Assembly: GCA_903921605.1 (NCBI GenBank) | Contig: CAIXQV010000920.1 | Coordinates: 1-8,540 of the forward strand | DNA length: 8,540 bases | Source of the DNA: an uncultured Planctomycetaceae bacterium | GTDB lineage: Bacteria; Planctomycetota; Planctomycetia; Planctomycetales; Planctomycetaceae | Reading direction: 5' to 3' | Shown here: in pieces, positions 1 to 6,378 of the stretch | Layout of the letters: each line of letters begins with the position of its first letter | Position numbering within the stretch: position 1 is the stretch's first letter | Program-made: the position numbers and the translations under genes | The notes under the pieces: model-generated | Database searches by the model: none | Told to the model about the DNA's origin: nothing | The model's input: only the letters and a program-made list of their open reading frames with translations

Positions 1-743
1 ACCGGTGAAACATCAATGTGGAAGGCTTTCAAGGCCACGTAGGCGATCAGACCGTTAATAAACCATTGCGCCAGGCTGCTGATCGCAATGAGAAAAACGG
101 CCTTTCCGCTTCGCAAAGAGGCCAGTCCGTGAGCCCCGTTGCGCAACATCTCGATGACGCCTTTGGTCAGCTTTTCGGGCAAAAACGGAAACCAGCTCAT
201 GCTCCATGTCATGAACCTCAGAAAGACTTCGGTCCAGATCAAGTAAACAATGACAGCAATGACGCCGACGATGGCTCCGGCCCCCAGCAGCAAAGCTGCG
301 TTCCGATACTTGTCGGGAAGATCGTTGGTAAAGAACAAACCGACCCCAAACAGCGCGAGGATGGCAAGGACGTCGAAGATTCGTTCAAGCACTACCGTGG
401 ACAGCACCGTCGTGGCGGGAACGCCGTATTTCTTTCGAACGACGAAGACGCGAACAAACTCGCCCAGATGAGCAGGCAATATATTGTTGGCAGCAAAACC
501 AATCAGCATGGGTGGAAACAACTGACCGAACGTCAATTTTGCGACAGGGGCCAGAAGCCATTGCCAACGCAAAGTTTTGAGCCAGTAAAACAGGAACAGC
601 AGTCCCAGCATGACGGGCAGGGACCAGTAATTCGCCCCCGCAAAGGCCGCCGTCAGTTGTTTCTGGTTCGTACCCTGCAAGGACAACGCAAAGCAGGCGA
701 CGGAAACGACAATTCCCAGCGTTACAAAGAATGCTCGCTTCAT
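1..743 (-). CDS. Flippase-like integral membrane protein, LPG_synthase_TM family (3' end cut by window edge)
   Basis: This is an open minus-strand frame of 247 codons from the ATG at 743 to the left edge, with no stop reached. The product is very hydrophobic, with predicted membrane segments near residues 4-22, 41-57, 73-90, 112-138, 150-170 and 214-240. Three hallmarks of the lysylphosphatidylglycerol synthase TM / AglD-like flippase family (PF03706) are visible: the LKTLRWQWLL stretch (55-64), the signature NNILPAHLGEFVRVF (86-100), and LERIFDVLAILAL (119-131). Members usually have about 300-340 residues, so some 60-90 are missing. They sit in the cytoplasmic membrane and are thought to move or modify lipid-linked molecules; the substrate cannot be told from sequence. 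No aminoacyl-transferase domain is visible in the part present. The start overlaps the stop of the upstream thioesterase gene (ATGA), which fixes this start and implies translational coupling. Membership is well supported; function is inference. Confidence 0.88.
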   Translation of the reverse strand, partial: MKRAFFVTLGIVVSVACFALSLQGTNQKQLTAAFAGANYWSLPVMLGLLFLFYWLKTLRWQWLLAPVAKLTFGQLFPPMLIGFAANNILPAHLGEFVRVFVVRKKYGVPATTVLSTVVLERIFDVLAILALFGVGLFFTNDLPDKYRNAALLLGAGAIVGVIAVIVYLIWTEVFLRFMTWSMSWFPFLPEKLTKGVIEMLRNGAHGLASLRSGKAVFLIAISSLAQWFINGLIAYVALKAFHIDVSP

Positions 744-1177
744 GTTCCTGTCTGTTCTTCCGGATGCTCTTCAAATCGTGATCGATACTCGTCCGGAATC
801 TCCATCGATTCCAGCCCGTGTCCCGGGCGCACTATGCAACAGACTGTTTTCACAGAGCCGCGAGCGATATTACGATCACCGTTGCGAAAGACGACATCGA
901 AAGTCAGCGACTTCACGCCGATTCGCTGCACCGTCAACAGCACTGTCAGGACATCTTCGTAACGCGCAGGAGATTCGAAGCGACACTGGGCCGATACGCG
1001 AGGCCAGCCGATCGTGCTGCCATCCGGCAAATGCCGCACGATGGAAAGTCCATGAGTTCTGAAGAACTCATGCTCCGCCTGTTCCATCCATTTGTAGAAG
1101 TTCGAAAAGTGCACGATGCCGGCCATGTCGGTTTCACAAAACTCAACACGCCGCGTCATCTCGAATGACGAAGCCAT
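740..1177 (-). CDS. Acyl-CoA thioesterase, 4HBT/YbgC-type hotdog fold
   Basis: The product has 145 residues, the usual length of single-domain hotdog thioesterases. Near the N-terminus it has the 4-hydroxybenzoyl-CoA thioesterase / YbgC signature FCETDMAGIVHFSNFYKWME (residues 13-32). D17 is in the position of the catalytic Asp, followed by G20, H23 and the aromatic residues that open the long central helix. Such enzymes hydrolyse acyl-CoA thioesters in the cytoplasm; chain length or aromatic preference cannot be read here. The start is supported by GGAGA six bases upstream of the ATG. The last codon overlaps the start of the flippase-like membrane gene by four bases (ATGA), so the two are almost certainly co-transcribed, suggesting a shared role in lipid or acyl metabolism. 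No tol-pal genes are seen nearby, so the name ybgC is not assigned. Confidence 0.9.
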   Translation of the reverse strand: MASSFEMTRRVEFCETDMAGIVHFSNFYKWMEQAEHEFFRTHGLSIVRHLPDGSTIGWPRVSAQCRFESPARYEDVLTVLLTVQRIGVKSLTFDVVFRNGDRNIARGSVKTVCCIVRPGHGLESMEIPDEYRSRFEEHPEEQTGT

Positions 1178-1183
1178 ATTTAT

Positions 1184-1188
1184 TCTCC
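1184..1188 (-). promoter_or_regulatory. Ribosome binding site of the thioesterase gene
   Basis: On the minus strand GGAGA ends six bases before the ATG at 1177. It is one of the clearest Shine-Dalgarno matches in the window and supports the chosen start. Confidence 0.6.
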
Positions 1189-1240
1189 GCGTGGCGTGAA
1201 TTGAGCCCGGGTGTTCGCGGGATAACTTTGGAAGTCAGCC

Positions 1241-1435
1241 TCAATCGCGGCCGCGCACAGAACAAACCTGTTCCACGTTAATCTGCTCACCCAGTTCCTC
1301 AAACCAGGGGGCCGGTCCAGAAACAAGAAGTCGGGTACGGTAGGCTGTCCGGCAATTCAACGCAACGTGATCCGTTGCAGAATACCGCGAGACTCTTTCG
1401 AGGTCTGGCGTCACTTCCGTGACCTCATTCTCCAT
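1241..1435 (-). CDS. Possible small protein of unknown function (64 residues)
   Basis: This ATG-to-TGA frame lies 63 bases upstream of the thioesterase gene on the same strand and could be the first cistron of that operon. The predicted peptide has an ordinary, soluble, mildly acidic composition, without the excess of Cys, His, Trp or Arg typical of spurious frames. Third codon positions are roughly 55% G or C by hand count, not clearly different from non-coding sequence. No clear Shine-Dalgarno sequence precedes the ATG. The frame stays open about 18 codons further upstream, to a TAA inside the 1492-1514 inverted repeat, but contains no ATG, GTG or TTG there. I recognise no domain, signal peptide or membrane segment. 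It may be a real small gene, a remnant, or chance; I lean slightly towards chance. Confidence 0.3.
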   Translation of the reverse strand: MENEVTEVTPDLERVSRYSATDHVALNCRTAYRTRLLVSGPAPWFEELGEQINVEQVCSVRGRD

Positions 1436-1654
1436 GAAATTGGCTCGCGAAATTCCCGCAATCTTAACAATTCGGGCGCCGCAAACGCCTTAATTGGGGC
1501 AGTTAGCCCCAATTGTTAATAATGCGTAAATTCCCAGACGGCCTGCCGTCCTGTTTGAATTCTCCCCACTCTGTGGGCACCCTGCTCATTTGTCCAAACG
1601 CGGATGTTCCCGCTGCTGGTTCTCAATGGTCCTGAATCGTGCCTGGTATCGTGC
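1436..1654. other. Divergent intergenic region upstream of the CHAD gene
   Basis: About 220 bases without a convincing gene separate the minus-strand thioesterase side from the plus-strand CHAD gene, so promoters for both directions should lie here or up to 1240. Besides the strong inverted repeat at 1492-1514 there are two minor palindromes: GACGGC-CT-GCCGTC (1537-1550) and CCCAC-TCT-GTGGG (1565-1577). A weak sigma-70-like pair on the plus strand, TTGGGG (1494-1499) and TAATAA (1517-1522) with a 17-base spacer, straddles the inverted repeat; it is a poor match and only a suggestion. Confidence 0.4.
1492..1514. repeat. Perfect 9-bp inverted repeat (candidate operator or hairpin)
   Basis: AATTGGGGC, a five-base loop AGTTA, then GCCCCAATT. 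Neither strand has a T-run after the stem, so an intrinsic terminator is unlikely. Its place between divergent genes fits a dimeric regulator's operator or a 5' leader hairpin of the CHAD transcript. Confidence 0.55.
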
Positions 1655-2617
1655 ATGCCCCGCAAATCAAAACGCAGTGTGACTGTGGAACAGATGGCAC
1701 AAACGCTGCTGAAAGCCTGTGTGCTGGACGTCAAAGCACAACTCAGGGTGGCGGCTAAAGATTGGCGAGCCAGCATCGACGGGGTTCATGAACTGCGGAT
1801 TGGCCTGCGGAGGACCTTAGCCTGTCTGGACTTGTTCTCCGAGCAGTTCTCCGGTGCGAAGGAAACACACTGGCTCCAGAAGACTCTGAAGGAGCTACTC
1901 AAGTCCGCCGGTAAAGCCCGAGACCTGGATGTTCTGTTGGCTCGAGAAATGCCTGAACGAGGGAAAGCTCAGGCTCAGTTGCGAAAAGCGTGGAAGCGAA
2001 AACGCAAAGACTGCCAGGAACCTCTCAGGCAATCCTTCGAGACTCTGGTCCGGGAAGAAAAGCTTCAGACCAAAACTCGCGCATTGCTCAAGTCAATGTC
2101 AGCGAAGAAGGCAGATGTCTCCAGCGAAGCAGCACCAGATCGTGCATCCTGGAGCGCGCGGCAGTTGCGTGATCGGATTGACTTGCTGTTGAAAAAATTG
2201 CCCGAAGGATCGCAGCTCAAGGGAATGCATTCGTTTCGTATCTCCTCCAAGCAACTGCGCTATGTTGCTGAACTGCTGCAGGAGTTCCATGCCGACAAAA
2301 CGACGAAGCACCTGCTTCGGTCACTGGCGGATGTTCAGAAGAAACTTGGACGCTTGCAGGATGAAGCTGTAGCAGCCAAATCTGTCGAACGGCTCAGCAG
2401 CAAGCTCAGCAGCAAGCAGGGAAAGAGTCTGCAGAATATGTCCGCCAGTGCCCGGGTGGCGGCCGAATCAAAAGCCGTTGAACTCAACGCATGGCTGAAC
2501 GAGAAAATCGTTCCCGAGTTGAATCGAATTATGCAGGCCCTGGAGCAATCTGTTCGCCCCGCACCGAAGCCTGTGAAGGCTCGCTCGTCAGTCAAACGCA
2601 CACGCGCGGCAACTTAG
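1655..2617 (+). CDS. CHAD domain protein (predicted polyphosphate binding)
   Basis: With the start at 1655 the product has 320 residues and is lysine/arginine-rich and all-helical. The two halves of a CHAD domain (conserved histidine alpha-helical domain, PF05235) are visible: GVHELRIGLRR (43-53, with H45, R48, R52, R53) and GMHSFRISSKQLRY (190-203, with H192, R195, K199, R202), each followed by the expected helix. GKARDLDVLL (86-95) and LGRLQDEAVA (231-240) are also typical. CHAD proteins bind inorganic polyphosphate through this basic surface. No CYTH triphosphatase domain is fused and no ppk or ppx gene is nearby. The C-terminal tail (about 300-320) is a basic, Pro/Ala/Lys-rich extension, likely disordered. 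An alternative ATG at 1604 would add 17 hydrophobic residues unlike a CHAD N-terminus; neither start has a clear Shine-Dalgarno sequence. The CHAD call is firm; the start is moderately sure. Confidence 0.9.
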   Translation: MPRKSKRSVTVEQMAQTLLKACVLDVKAQLRVAAKDWRASIDGVHELRIGLRRTLACLDLFSEQFSGAKETHWLQKTLKELLKSAGKARDLDVLLAREMPERGKAQAQLRKAWKRKRKDCQEPLRQSFETLVREEKLQTKTRALLKSMSAKKADVSSEAAPDRASWSARQLRDRIDLLLKKLPEGSQLKGMHSFRISSKQLRYVAELLQEFHADKTTKHLLRSLADVQKKLGRLQDEAVAAKSVERLSSKLSSKQGKSLQNMSASARVAAESKAVELNAWLNEKIVPELNRIMQALEQSVRPAPKPVKARSSVKRTRAAT

Positions 2618-2670
2618 GTGCGGTCCCAACATAATGTCCGGTTTGAATCAAGTGAAGACTGAAACTAAGT

Positions 2671-2763
2671 GTCCGCCTTCGCTAAGGCTCAGTTGTCACA
2701 CCCTACCGGAATGAGTTGCGATTTGTAGGGTGTGACAAGTTCGCTCCAGCGAACGCAGGCTCA
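2671..2763. repeat. Three-hairpin palindromic element between convergent genes (REP/MITE-like)
   Basis: The core is a perfect 14-bp inverted repeat, TTGTCACACCCTAC (2693-2706) and GTAGGGTGTGACAA (2725-2738), separated by 18 bases. It is flanked on the left by the hairpin GCCTT-CGCT-AAGGC (2675-2688) and on the right by GTTCGCT-CC-AGCGAAC (2739-2754). AGGCTCA follows the left hairpin (2685-2691, partly overlapping it) and recurs after the right one (2757-2763). The outer flanks also pair imperfectly with each other, so the whole could fold as a large cruciform. It lies 54 bases after the CHAD stop and just after the convergent cytochrome-domain gene. It could end transcription from both sides, although no T-run follows, or be a dispersed palindromic repeat. 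No transposase or target-site duplication is evident. Confidence 0.75.
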
Positions 2764-2794
2764 CCAATTGCGGATATGATTTCGAACCAAATCC

Positions 2795-5700
2795 TTAACG
2801 TACGTACAGAAACTCTTTTGTGTTGAACATGGCATGGGCCATGGTTTGCCACACGGATTGGCTCCGCAGAACCTCCTGCTCAGGGATCTTCTCGTCGCTC
2901 GCAAAGTCACGAGCCGCTTCTGACCAGCGTGACAGTTCCTCACTGCTGGCTTCTCGCCCCAGAGCCTTCACAAACATCTGCTGCAATCGTGACTCGATCG
3001 TTGTGTCACTCTGCTGAATCAGTCGCGAGGCCCAGTAATCCGCCTGACCTGCGACAAACGGGTCGTTCAGCAATGTCAGCGATTGAGCCGGAGTGGTTGT
3101 GACATCGCGACGCCCGGTAGGAATCTTCGGAGCTGGCTGATTGAACGTCGCCAGAAACCGGGGCGGTTCCATAATCGTCACTTTGGTGTAGATCGAACGT
3201 CGACCAAGGCCATCCAGCGGACCGGAGAACAGCCGCTTTTGATCGTCTTCGCTCAGGCGATAAGGATTCGAAGTCGGTCCATACAGATTACTATCCAGTC
3301 GTCCTGACACAAACAACATGGCATCGCGGAGACTTTCTGCATCCAGTCGCTGCACAGGAAAATGATGGAGCAGTCGATTGGTGGGATCGACATCCTGCGC
3401 ACCAGAGGCGGACTGTTGTGATTGCTGCCACGTTTGACTCAGCAGAATGCTGCGGACCAGTTGCTTTGTCGACCAGCCGCTGGCGATGAAGTCATGGGTC
3501 AGATAATCCAGCAATTCCGGGTGCGACGGCAGATCACCAACGTGGCCAAAGTCATCGGGAGTTCTGACCAGTCCCTGACCAAACAGCCAGTGCCAGACAC
3601 GATTCACATACACTCGTGCCGTCAGCGGATTCTTTGGACTGGAAACCAGCTCGGCCAGTTCCAGTCGCGTTCGCTGGGTCTCGTTCGCGTCACAGACATC
3701 CAACAGAAATCTGGCCGACCCGTGCGGAACAGGATCGCCTAACTGGTCATAGTCTCCTCGAATATTCAGGCGATAATCCAACGGCTGATCAATGTCGGCC
3801 ATCCCGTTGACCGTAGTCGGCTCAGCCAGTTTCTGTTCCAGTTCCCGATAGCTGAGGATCAGCCTGTTGATCGATGATTCCGGTGCCGTTGAATCCGCAG
3901 AGTTCTGCAGCACACCGGCAGAAAGCATCCAGTTCAACATGCGCACGTGATCGTCTGTGGCATGTTCCTCCTGCCAGGCCACGACAGATTGCTTCAGCAC
4001 TGCGCGGAATTGATTGGCCACTTCATTCAGTGATTGAGGCGTCTCGCCGTCCAGCAATGGCAGCATTCGAGTCAGCTCATCGTGCGGCGAGAACGGGGCC
4101 GTGTGTTTCACCACACGACTGATCTGGAACCAACTGCGAGGATCTGCGACCTGCTCTTCAGAACATGCTCCGCCAAGGCCGACGCGTGGTGGAAAATTGG
4201 GGTTGCTGGTCTTCGTTGCGAACTCGACATACACGTTTCTGTCCAGACTCGAAAGCGTGTCGACCAGTCTCCACTGAGGCGTCGCGTTCGCCAGATACTG
4301 TTGTTTTTCAGTGAGGAACGCGTTGTCGACGACTGTGCGTTGGGCAGAAAAATCTCCTCCGGCCACTTCAAAGCTGAGATGCCCCGGGCCAAACGATTTC
4401 GTCCATGGTGTTCGCAGTGCACCATTCAACCGAGGGGACAGTGAGTTGGTGCAGAGTCCTCCGAAGAGGATGGAATCGACAGCCTTTTCTCCTGACAGTG
4501 CTACGACAAAGTCGCCGCGTGGTGAGATTTCGCGAGTTCCTTCGCCGTCGATCGACCATTCCTTGGGCACGCCATCACGGAAGTCGACCACCGTTGCGAA
4601 GTGACCGGAGTTCTCGGAAATTCTCCGCTGACTTTCGTCACGATAGGTTTTCTGCAGAGTCTGCCATACTGTTTCATAGCCCTGCCCGGCGGCTTCGGCA
4701 GACTGCAACTGCGACCAGATTCGCAGAGGATCCTCCAGCGGTCGCTCGGGAACAGTTTTGCTGAGCGTGTTGAGGGATTCTGCAGTGAGCAATTCAAGGT
4801 TGGCTTGCCATCGTTGAGCCAGCTCGGATCGCAATTGTTGTTTCAATTGTTTTAGCTCTTCACGGACCGGCTTGTTGCGTTCGGGCAGATCGACCGTGTT
4901 TGTGATCCAGCGAGCACTCATGAATAGCCCGCCGAGTGCGTAGTAGTCGCGTTGAGAAATGGCGTCCAGTTTATGATCATGGCAGCGAGCACAGGAGATC
5001 GTGGTGGCCAAAAAAGCCTTTCCGAAGGCATCAATTTTGTTGTCCAGCATTTCCTGATGGATGCCATTAAACTCCGAACTGTCGCCGTGGCGTTTCTCAC
5101 CCATCTGGTAGAACATCGGGCCGATCAGTGATTCGTTGATGCCAAGTTCATGATTCAGGCGTGGTGAGTTCAGCAGATCGCCGGCAATCTGTTCTCGCAC
5201 AAGCTGATCAAATCCCACGTCGTTGTTGAACGCCCGAATCAGGTAATCCCGATATCGCCACGCGCCTTTGGCCGGCATATCCCATTCGTAACCGTAGGTG
5301 TCGGTGTAACGAACAACATCCATCCAGTGCCGCGCCCAGCGTTCACCAAAATGCGGTGACGCCAAAAGCTGATCAACGACATGCTGCCATGATTGAAGCT
5401 CGTGATTATTCAGTGACGAGTGAAGCTGTTCTTCCGACGGTGGCAGACCGGTCAAAGCAAAACAAGCCCTGCGGATCAAAGTTCGCTCATCCGCGCGCGG
5501 CGCTGGAGCCAGTTGCCGATCATGAAGTTTCGCCAGAACGAACTGGTCTATCTCCGTGCCCGGATTGTCAGTATCGACCTGAGGCCATTTCAGCTGCGGA
5601 GGTTCAGTGACGACTGGCGGTTGGAGGCTCCACCATTGGCGACGATCCTGATAAAGCGCTTCGAATGTTTCAGTTGCGATGGACTTGAGGTCGGGAGGGT

Positions 5701-6178
5701 GATCGCGAGGATCGAACGCGCCTGAACGAATCCATTCTTCAACGTTTTGAATCTCAGCATCCGTCAGCTTTTTTCCGGGGGGCATCTCCAGCCCTTCGTG
5801 CCGGATCGCACTGAGCAACAGACTGTCGTCCGGGCTGCCCGCCATCAGGATCGGACCGGAATCTCCGCCTTTCAGGACGGCATCACGGTAGTCCAGCCGT
5901 AGACTGCCCTTCACTTCGTTGCTGGCTCCGGAATGGCATTCATAACAATGTCGAACAAGGAGTGGTCGGATCTTTTGTTCGAAGAACTCATTCCGCGCAG
6001 TGTCGCCGATAGCTGTTGGAGACGGTTCATCGGCGACTGACGAGCACTCCATTGTTATCGCTGCGAGAACCCCGAAGAGCAGCCGAAACTTTGCCACGTG
6101 CCACTTTGGCCATCTGTGCTGCTGCACGGTGCTGCTTTGAGTGATCACATGGTGGTTGATTTTGGCTGGTCGTTTCAC
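2795..6178 (-). CDS. PSCyt1-DUF1549-DUF1553 protein: predicted exported c-type haem protein
   Basis: The product has 1127 residues. A hydrophobic stretch (31-44, ending near an SVADE cleavage-like site at 47-51) suggests export. A planctomycete-type cytochrome c domain (PSCyt1, PF07635) spans about 60-160, with haem motif CYECH (C78, C81, H82) and a possible distal Met in LEMPPGKKLTD (130-140). DUF1549 (PF07583) spans about 205-425, with a second CxxCH in SCARCHDHKLD (395-405). A predicted beta-rich insert occupies about 525-690, and DUF1553 (PF07587) about 835-1105, starting near PLTARVYVNRVWHWLFGQGL (851-870). The family is abundant in planctomycetes and its biochemical role is not established. 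The start is GTG at 6178, the most upstream possible because TGA lies three codons before it; it leaves a long 30-residue basic n-region. GTG at 6097 would give a more usual signal peptide. A DUF1501 partner, often adjacent, is absent downstream. The domain call is firm, the start is not. Confidence 0.93.
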   Translation of the reverse strand: MKRPAKINHHVITQSSTVQQHRWPKWHVAKFRLLFGVLAAITMECSSVADEPSPTAIGDTARNEFFEQKIRPLLVRHCYECHSGASNEVKGSLRLDYRDAVLKGGDSGPILMAGSPDDSLLLSAIRHEGLEMPPGKKLTDAEIQNVEEWIRSGAFDPRDHPPDLKSIATETFEALYQDRRQWWSLQPPVVTEPPQLKWPQVDTDNPGTEIDQFVLAKLHDRQLAPAPRADERTLIRRACFALTGLPPSEEQLHSSLNNHELQSWQHVVDQLLASPHFGERWARHWMDVVRYTDTYGYEWDMPAKGAWRYRDYLIRAFNNDVGFDQLVREQIAGDLLNSPRLNHELGINESLIGPMFYQMGEKRHGDSSEFNGIHQEMLDNKIDAFGKAFLATTISCARCHDHKLDAISQRDYYALGGLFMSARWITNTVDLPERNKPVREELKQLKQQLRSELAQRWQANLELLTAESLNTLSKTVPERPLEDPLRIWSQLQSAEAAGQGYETVWQTLQKTYRDESQRRISENSGHFATVVDFRDGVPKEWSIDGEGTREISPRGDFVVALSGEKAVDSILFGGLCTNSLSPRLNGALRTPWTKSFGPGHLSFEVAGGDFSAQRTVVDNAFLTEKQQYLANATPQWRLVDTLSSLDRNVYVEFATKTSNPNFPPRVGLGGACSEEQVADPRSWFQISRVVKHTAPFSPHDELTRMLPLLDGETPQSLNEVANQFRAVLKQSVVAWQEEHATDDHVRMLNWMLSAGVLQNSADSTAPESSINRLILSYRELEQKLAEPTTVNGMADIDQPLDYRLNIRGDYDQLGDPVPHGSARFLLDVCDANETQRTRLELAELVSSPKNPLTARVYVNRVWHWLFGQGLVRTPDDFGHVGDLPSHPELLDYLTHDFIASGWSTKQLVRSILLSQTWQQSQQSASGAQDVDPTNRLLHHFPVQRLDAESLRDAMLFVSGRLDSNLYGPTSNPYRLSEDDQKRLFSGPLDGLGRRSIYTKVTIMEPPRFLATFNQPAPKIPTGRRDVTTTPAQSLTLLNDPFVAGQADYWASRLIQQSDTTIESRLQQMFVKALGREASSEELSRWSEAARDFASDEKIPEQEVLRSQSVWQTMAHAMFNTKEFLYVR

Positions 6179-6198
6179 GGGCTGTCATCTCTGATACA

Positions 6199-6229
6199 GG
6201 GATGGACGGTGGCTAAGCAATTCCATCCC
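6199..6229. repeat. 8-bp inverted repeat upstream of the PSCyt1-DUF1549-DUF1553 gene
   Basis: GGGATGGA (6199-6206) and TCCATCCC (6222-6229) are exact reverse complements separated by 15 bases. The near arm lies 20 bases upstream of the GTG at 6178. It could be an operator or a leader hairpin. A weaker 5-bp hairpin, GCTGT/ACAGC, sits at 6246-6263. The rest of the 200-base spacer shows nothing else I can support. Confidence 0.45.
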
Positions 6230-6344
6230 GAGAGGATAGCCGGCCGCTGTCATTGGCAACAGCATAGACGCAGGGCAAGCAGCCTCAAAGCCATCCGGCC
6301 TTGCATCAGCAGGTTGTGCGTCTCACTTTGAACTCATTGAACGG

Positions 6345-6371
6345 TTCAGGCTTGACGAGCGAAAGGCTGAA
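6345..6371 (-). terminator. Weak hairpin just after the DUF1559 gene
   Basis: TTCAGGCTT (6345-6353) and AAGGCTGAA (6363-6371) pair over nine positions with one mismatch around a nine-base loop, starting eight bases beyond the DUF1559 stop. No U-run follows in the minus-strand transcript, so termination, or partial attenuation before the next gene, is only a possibility. Confidence 0.25.
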
Positions 6372-6378
6372 GCCCAAA

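Noticed and set aside
18..962. Plus-strand open frame of 314 codons
   Set aside because: It is antisense to the flippase-like gene and runs into the thioesterase gene. Its product is Gln/Arg/Ser-rich without any family signature, while the minus-strand frames give clear protein families.
2693..2738. Terminal inverted repeats of an insertion sequence
   Set aside because: The arms enclose only 18 bases, with no transposase nearby and no evident target-site duplication, so an IS is excluded; a palindromic repeat element fits better.
4034..4797. Several 97-136-codon frames on both strands inside the large haem-protein gene
   Set aside because: They lie wholly within the 1127-codon frame, which is supported by family motifs along its length; they are out-of-frame by-products of GC-rich coding sequence.
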